From Heliocidaris tuberculata (taxonomy: Eukaryota > Echinodermata > Echinoidea > Camarodonta > Echinometridae): 64,000 bases of DNA. The position numbers and the translations under genes were made by a program. Where the stretch lies: positions 32,628,311-32,692,310 of the forward strand of contig CM046848.1 of assembly GCA_025618425.1 (NCBI GenBank), given 5' to 3'. Shown here piece after piece: positions 59,101 through 64,000 of this stretch (positions are counted from its first letter, which is position 1; each line of letters opens with the position of its first letter). The notes under the pieces were generated by a model. That model saw nothing but the letters and a program-made list of their open reading frames with translations, searched no databases and was not told the DNA's origin.

Positions 59101-60115
59101 TAAGTGAGCAATGTACATTACATACATGTGCATATGAATCTGTTTGGAGATGGTGCACACTGACATCTCCCTAATATAGTTTCCTTCTTAACGTTACTTG
59201 CGTCCTATTTCTTCATTCTCTTTTCTATGGCAAAAGTTAGTATATGTACTTGGTTAATGAAATGGAGTATGATACTCCTGGAAAATATAAAACACCTGTA
59301 CAATATACAAAAAGACATGTTGTACCCAAAGGTAAATGACCCCCTCACTGTATCGTCTGCTGAGAGCTGGAAGGGCATTATCGCATAATCCTATAACAAA
59401 GAGTTAACGTCCTTCTGGCTCTCAACAGACTGTATAAAAGTATTCTGAGGCATCAGAAAAGACAACTACCTCTGTACTCATCCATGCAAAGAATGAAGGT
59501 ATATGCTGTGGTTACATGTACATTACGAGCCATGTTATAAGTATCTCCATTGCGACAGGGGTTGGTGCAACTGCTCATAGCATGGTGTCTTGGCCCACAA
59601 CTGCATCATACCTGCACATACTGCACTGATTCATACAATAACTGTACTTCTTATTCCAGAAACCCTCAGCTTTCTGTTTTCAATGTAGATTGTAACCACC
59701 ATGTAATGACGGAGTTGTTCATTGCTGACGATGACAGTCCAGAAGCATTATTGGTTTTGAATTCCTTGATTGTTTTTCGCAAGACACTGGTGGCCACCAA
59801 TAACAGTGATGACTTGATCTTTCATGTGACCTCAAAAAGCTCTTCTTCTTTCTATCAGGCATTATGTATTTCCTCTGTTATTTCATACTTTTAAAGCATT
59901 GCAGTGACTATCAATTTTCCTCTTTTATTACTGACCTTTGACCTTATGTTGTATAGACCTGATGGCAGGGTTCACAGCCATGATGTGTCTCTAATGAGCG
60001 CCACGTTTAAATGAGTGAAATAGATTCTAAATATGACCTTTGACTGTCCTCCATAATGTGACATTTGTTCTCTCTAATATGATTTCTTAACTGAATGACC
60101 TCTGACATGACCAGT

Positions 60116-62658
60116 CTAATATGGTCTAGAAGGTACTGCTGGTCTATCAGGTATTGGAGGGGTTGGTCTTGTGGGAGCCTCGGGGCGTCTGTAAGAAAAA
60201 TAATGAAAGCATATTCTCTCTTATATCAATTCTAATATCAATGTAAAATAAACAAATGCCATTAAAACGGATTACAAGAAAAGCTACCGATGCATTAATC
60301 AATGAGTCTAATATTATGAACTTAATAACTAGAAATAGAGGACTTAAAATAGAGGACTTATGGCAGTGCTCTACACTAATGTCATTTAAGGGAAAAAGCT
60401 TGTCATTCAGAAGGTATCATTAAAGACATCTCCTGGCATTATGTCTTATGGAATAATCTTAAAGAATTACGAGTCATTTCAAAGGGTTCTAACCATAGGA
60501 CCTCCACGACTGTCAAGTCTTGGTGGTTATTTCTGAGCACAGCATTAACTTATTGATAAAAACTCTAAATGCTAGATATAGGTGAAGCATGAAGATGGGT
60601 AGTTTGTCTTACCTTGGAATAGATGGAGCTGGTCGATTTGGCATGTCTGGTCTACCAGGTATATTAGGCTGTCCGGGTCTGGATGCACCTGATGGTGGAC
60701 CTGGTGCTGCATGATTCCCTACTGGTCTACCAGGGTTAGGCCTACGTGGCATACCTCCTGATGATGGGGCTGGGGTCGCTCTGTGTAAGACAGGACAGAG
60801 ATCGAAAGGGTAAAATTTTAATTAACGCTATTGAAAGTTTGTACATCTATGTGTAAGTAAAATGGATATTTGATGAAATGCTTCTTTGTGGTCTCTAATC
60901 ATGTTGTAATGCATCCATTAATAAGCTCTGACCTCAACTGTACATGGTGGACCCACACTAACCAAACTGATTAAGTATGTGGTTATTAGAATTCAAACTA
61001 CAGAAGAAAAGATACAATAAAAAACAGCATGTTTGTATGACTTTTAAAGCTTATTTGTACAATTTGTACATGTGTTTCAAATTAGATTCCATTCATTTGC
61101 AGTGTAAAAGGAGGGAAAAGAAAGATATTATTCTAATGACTAGTGAATAAATATTGAAAAAGTCTTTCTTTTTAAATTGTGAAAAAATGGTGCAATTACA
61201 ACTAGGATAGCTTGGGGAACAGAAAGATGTTATGATCCTGATTGACACTTTATACAAATATGAATACAATGACAAGGGGAATGAATTTCATTTCACAAAT
61301 ACAGCGATAGAGTGATTTACAACTCATAGTTATGTCTGCATGACTAGTAGTTTGATAGCATAATTGCACACCCAAAACCTCACAGCTACGAAAGTAAAGG
61401 GGTCCCCCCCCCCCCCCTCATTACATGTAGATACCTTGTGGAATATATGAGTGCAAAATACAGATAAAAAGAGAAATGTAATTGTGTTGATCAGTACTGA
61501 GTGCTTGAAGTCTGACTAAAAGAAGAAGGATACATCTCAATATTGGAACAGAAAGAACACACGATGATTAGTATGATAAATGAATGAAATAAAATATGTG
61601 GAAATAAATAGTCATATCTCATATTGTTTCTATTCTTATTATCATGATATTATTCACTCTTTTTGCAGTTTTGAAGTGGTTCCTTTTCACGGTGTACTTC
61701 AATTGTCTATACAAGCCACCTCACGGTAGGAGAACACAGCAAACAAGAACACAGCAAATGAATAAAATGAACAAAGTTTTGTACAATCTACACAAAGGCA
61801 TGGTGAAACACTGCAGCTAAATATTGTGATTTGGTGAGTTCAAGTTGGGTGTTAGCAGTAACAAAAAATCAAAGGACATCCCAAAACTTTGAGCTCTTAT
61901 GAGTAGAGTGACATTAGCTGGTTTTCTATTAGAAGTGAGATGATTTTAGAGCTTTAAATCAGACATTAATCTGAGGGTTTTCAGATCATTTTTTTTTCTT
62001 GTAATAATGCCACGTAAAGATAAAGTTGAGTTCTGGTCATGCGATTACATTGTAAAAGAATCTGTCTCAAAGCAATCGAGAAAGGGTGATCATGTCTACA
62101 TAAGAACTGGTGTATACTGTCAGGTTTCGGAAATATAAAATGATAAGATAGTGACCCAATATAAGGGATGAATGTTTGGCCAGAACACTTCAGCTATTTC
62201 TCATCATATTCTGAATATGATGGTATTTGAAGAGCAGTCCTTTTCAGGGGACATTTCTACTATGATGTTCTTCCAAACTGATATAAAAGGAATGAGAAAG
62301 CTCACAAATTATTTTTGACCTTTCCCAGAACTCGACCTTCTCTTTAATAGATAGTCTTATACTATCATGATCTCTTTTCCAAAGCATTATCATTGACAGA
62401 TTTATATAACAAGACTTTAATATTTGGTATTCACACAATATACATGACAAGTGCTACACCCAGCATTTTGAGCTGTATGTTAAATACTAAAAAGAAATGA
62501 AAAAGTGTTAACACTAACACCACACTTGAAATCACAATCTGTGCTACTATCTTCAGAGCATGTGAGGTTGTAGATAGCGTGAGGAGGAGTGATAAATGAC
62601 ACACACTGAAATAAAAATCTAGCTAGATTACCTTTTTGATGGGATTGGTACACTGGGA
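60116..62658 (-). CDS. Proline/arginine-rich C-terminus of a dynamin-like protein (3' exons only)
   Basis: Exons on the minus strand: 62658-62632 (27 nt), 60780-60613 and 60188-60116 with stop TAG. All three start and end in compatible phase 2, acceptors have strong pyrimidine tracts, and donors are GTAATC and GTAAGA. The encoded tail is about 88 residues, rich in P, R, G and S, with repeated SH3-ligand style motifs (GRPDMPNRPAPSIPRRP, PIPDRPAVPSRPY at the end). This spacing of P-x-R-P motifs resembles the dynamin proline-rich domain that recruits amphiphysin/endophilin SH3 domains in endocytosis; other SH3-binding adaptors remain possible. The rest of the gene lies right of the window. The 27-nt exon adds 9 residues without changing frame, so it could be alternatively spliced. 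Confidence 0.55.
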
Positions 62659-63054
62659 CTGGGATAAAACAAAAACAATTGGAGCAGGCATAAAGAGGAC
62701 AAGACAAAAACAAAATAAATTCATAAAGGAGTATATAAGGGTAAGATAATCATACACAGCATAATCATATTCATCATATGTGTTAGTAAACTGTTCATTT
62801 TTTTCACAACTCATGTTCCAGGTGCAACCACATGCATACTTTCAAAACCCAGGCAAGGATGAAAGTCTCATCTTTAAATCAAGGTTATCAAAGACTCTAT
62901 GGTCTATGGCATATATGGATATATAATATTGTACAGTAATGGTACTCATGTACCTACTGCAAAAATCGAGAAGTTTAGTTGACCTAATCAATAATGGCTG
63001 AAAAAGGATACCAATTTCATGGAATGTGAATTTTTTAGAACATAAACACCTTAA

Positions 63055-63462
63055 CCCTTTCAGGACAATTGACCACATTATGTGGTTTGGCTCAATAACT
63101 TTGTATTCAGAGCCCTAAAAAATATACCAGATGCATGAGTAGAAAGAGCAAAAATTTCTGCACACACTGTGTCCATTTTTGTTGCTTGACCAAATTGCGT
63201 TTGATGCCAGGAATTTTAAAAACAAGAATAAGCTTTAAAATCCTTAAATTGGCAACACATTGAGAGGTTCAAAATCATTGTTATTTGTCAAAATTGGCAA
63301 CTTTTTCAACTTTTCGATAATGGTTTTAAGAATGTATGTTGTTTTCAAAGGCATTACATTTTATTAAAACCATGTAGCACTACGAGAAAAATATTATTGT
63401 TGCCAATTTGAAGAACAAAATGTGATCAATTTTGCCCTTAAATAATTCCTGTCCTGAAAGGG
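63055..63462. mobile_element. piggyBac-like MITE, copy 2
   Basis: CCCTTTCAGGACA at the left and TGTCCTGAAAGGG at the right are exact complements, bordered by TTAA (63051-63054 and 63463-63466). About 90 percent identical by eye to 33059-33467, including GACCACATTRTGTGGTTTGG. It would lie in an intron of the dynamin-like gene. Confidence 0.85.
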
Positions 63463-63466
63463 TTAA

Positions 63467-64000
63467 ACAAATAGAATATCTTCACCAGATTGACTTTGGC
63501 ACTGAGTGTTACAATTTGTTTCTTTATTCTTAAAGAGGAGAAATGACTAACATATTGACAAACACAGACAGTGCATGCTCAAATCCTATACTTCTACATT
63601 GCCATAAATGTATATAGTGCAGAACTGAAATGCATAGAAATCACTGCTATTCAGCCTTGTCCAGACTTGTTCGTAAATGTACCATGGTTTTGACTGATGC
63701 GCCATGAAAATGCAGGTGTGCATTTCTTGCTTCTTTTTGAAGTTTGTACACACACACAGTGTGTTGATGTTTGTTTAAAGCGTGTGGGGTTAGTTCAAAT
63801 TTTTCACAATTTTCACTTTGTGCAAGGCAGGTGCAATGTAGAAAGCTGTATATAAAGACTGCTTGCGGAAGACGATATTAGTTTAGGGTACCATTTTACA
63901 TTCCATTAGTACATCAAATCATAGAGGGAAGCATGGAATACACATAATAAAAGTGTAAGTACCGGTAAATAATGGCCTAGTATAGAGGCCAACAAGTATC
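63467..64000. other. Right-edge interval, nothing recognised
   Basis: AT-rich sequence without exon, repeat or RNA gene that I can support; probably intron of the dynamin-like gene. Confidence 0.3.

Larger units (their letters stand above)
53545..60115 (-). other. Candidate very long 3' UTR of the dynamin-like gene
   Basis: About 6.5 kb without any recognised exon and with far fewer transposons than the rest of the window: only an (AG)n tract (54245-54345) with a G run (54349-54366) and the palindrome at 55998-56135. On the minus strand AATAAA occurs at 53566-53571, a possible distal poly(A) signal, and at several nearer sites. The boundaries and the UTR assignment are inference. Confidence 0.3.

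Noticed and set aside
59550..59894. 114-codon plus-strand ORF
   Set aside because: No domain, Cys/Ser-rich random appearance, lies in the presumed minus-strand 3' UTR.

Overview
Eukaryotic (metazoan) genomic DNA. Genes are split by GT-AG introns, there are many microsatellites, and transposon debris is dense. The combination of a Death-NACHT-LRR receptor, a five-residue to 500-residue exon range, an invertebrate-type flavin monooxygenase and abundant palindromic MITEs fits a marine deuterostome. An echinoid echinoderm is my best guess, because sea urchins are known for a greatly expanded NLR family. Amphioxus or a hemichordate cannot be excluded from sequence alone. No prokaryotic operon, CRISPR array or plasmid/phage feature is present.

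Four gene models can be supported. (1) Minus strand, 12139-19496: a complete flavin-containing monooxygenase. It has eight coding exons whose phases all agree and encodes 531 aa with a C-terminal membrane anchor. (2) Minus strand, 31988-41866: a Death-NACHT-LRR (NLR-type) innate immune receptor of about 974 aa with an acidic C-terminal tail. One small LRR exon near 34.8 kb is unresolved. (3) Plus strand, 47656-52000: a small single-PDZ protein with a 19-nt microexon. (4) Minus strand, 60116-62658 and continuing off the right edge: the proline/arginine-rich C-terminus of a dynamin-like protein, possibly followed by a very long 3' UTR (down to about 53.5 kb). The genes look unrelated in function and simply share a locus. 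A head-to-head arrangement of the NLR (start 41.87 kb) and the PDZ gene leaves about 4-6 kb between them.

Layout: 1-9.2 kb is a gene-free segmental duplication (copy A 1-2178, copy B 4863-9167) with nested insertions. 9.2-12.1 kb is intergenic or FMO 3' region. 12.1-19.5 kb is FMO. 19.5-31.9 kb is gene-free, a patchwork of palindromic elements, satellites and LINE remnants. 32-41.9 kb is the NLR. 42-47.6 kb holds tandem and inverted duplications and long (AAT)n/(ACT)n tracts. 47.6-52 kb is the PDZ gene. 52-53.5 kb is MITEs. 53.5-64 kb is the putative dynamin-like 3' end.

The most informative structure is the transposon archaeology. Many insertions can be delimited to the base by target-site duplications: five hAT-like MITEs with 7-8 bp duplications that carry the long poly-G runs, two piggyBac-like TTAA elements, TA-flanked elements, and a palindromic minisatellite flanked by a 9-bp direct repeat whose empty site is preserved in the paralogous copy. 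All calls were made by reading the sequence. No database search was possible, and family names rest on motif recognition.
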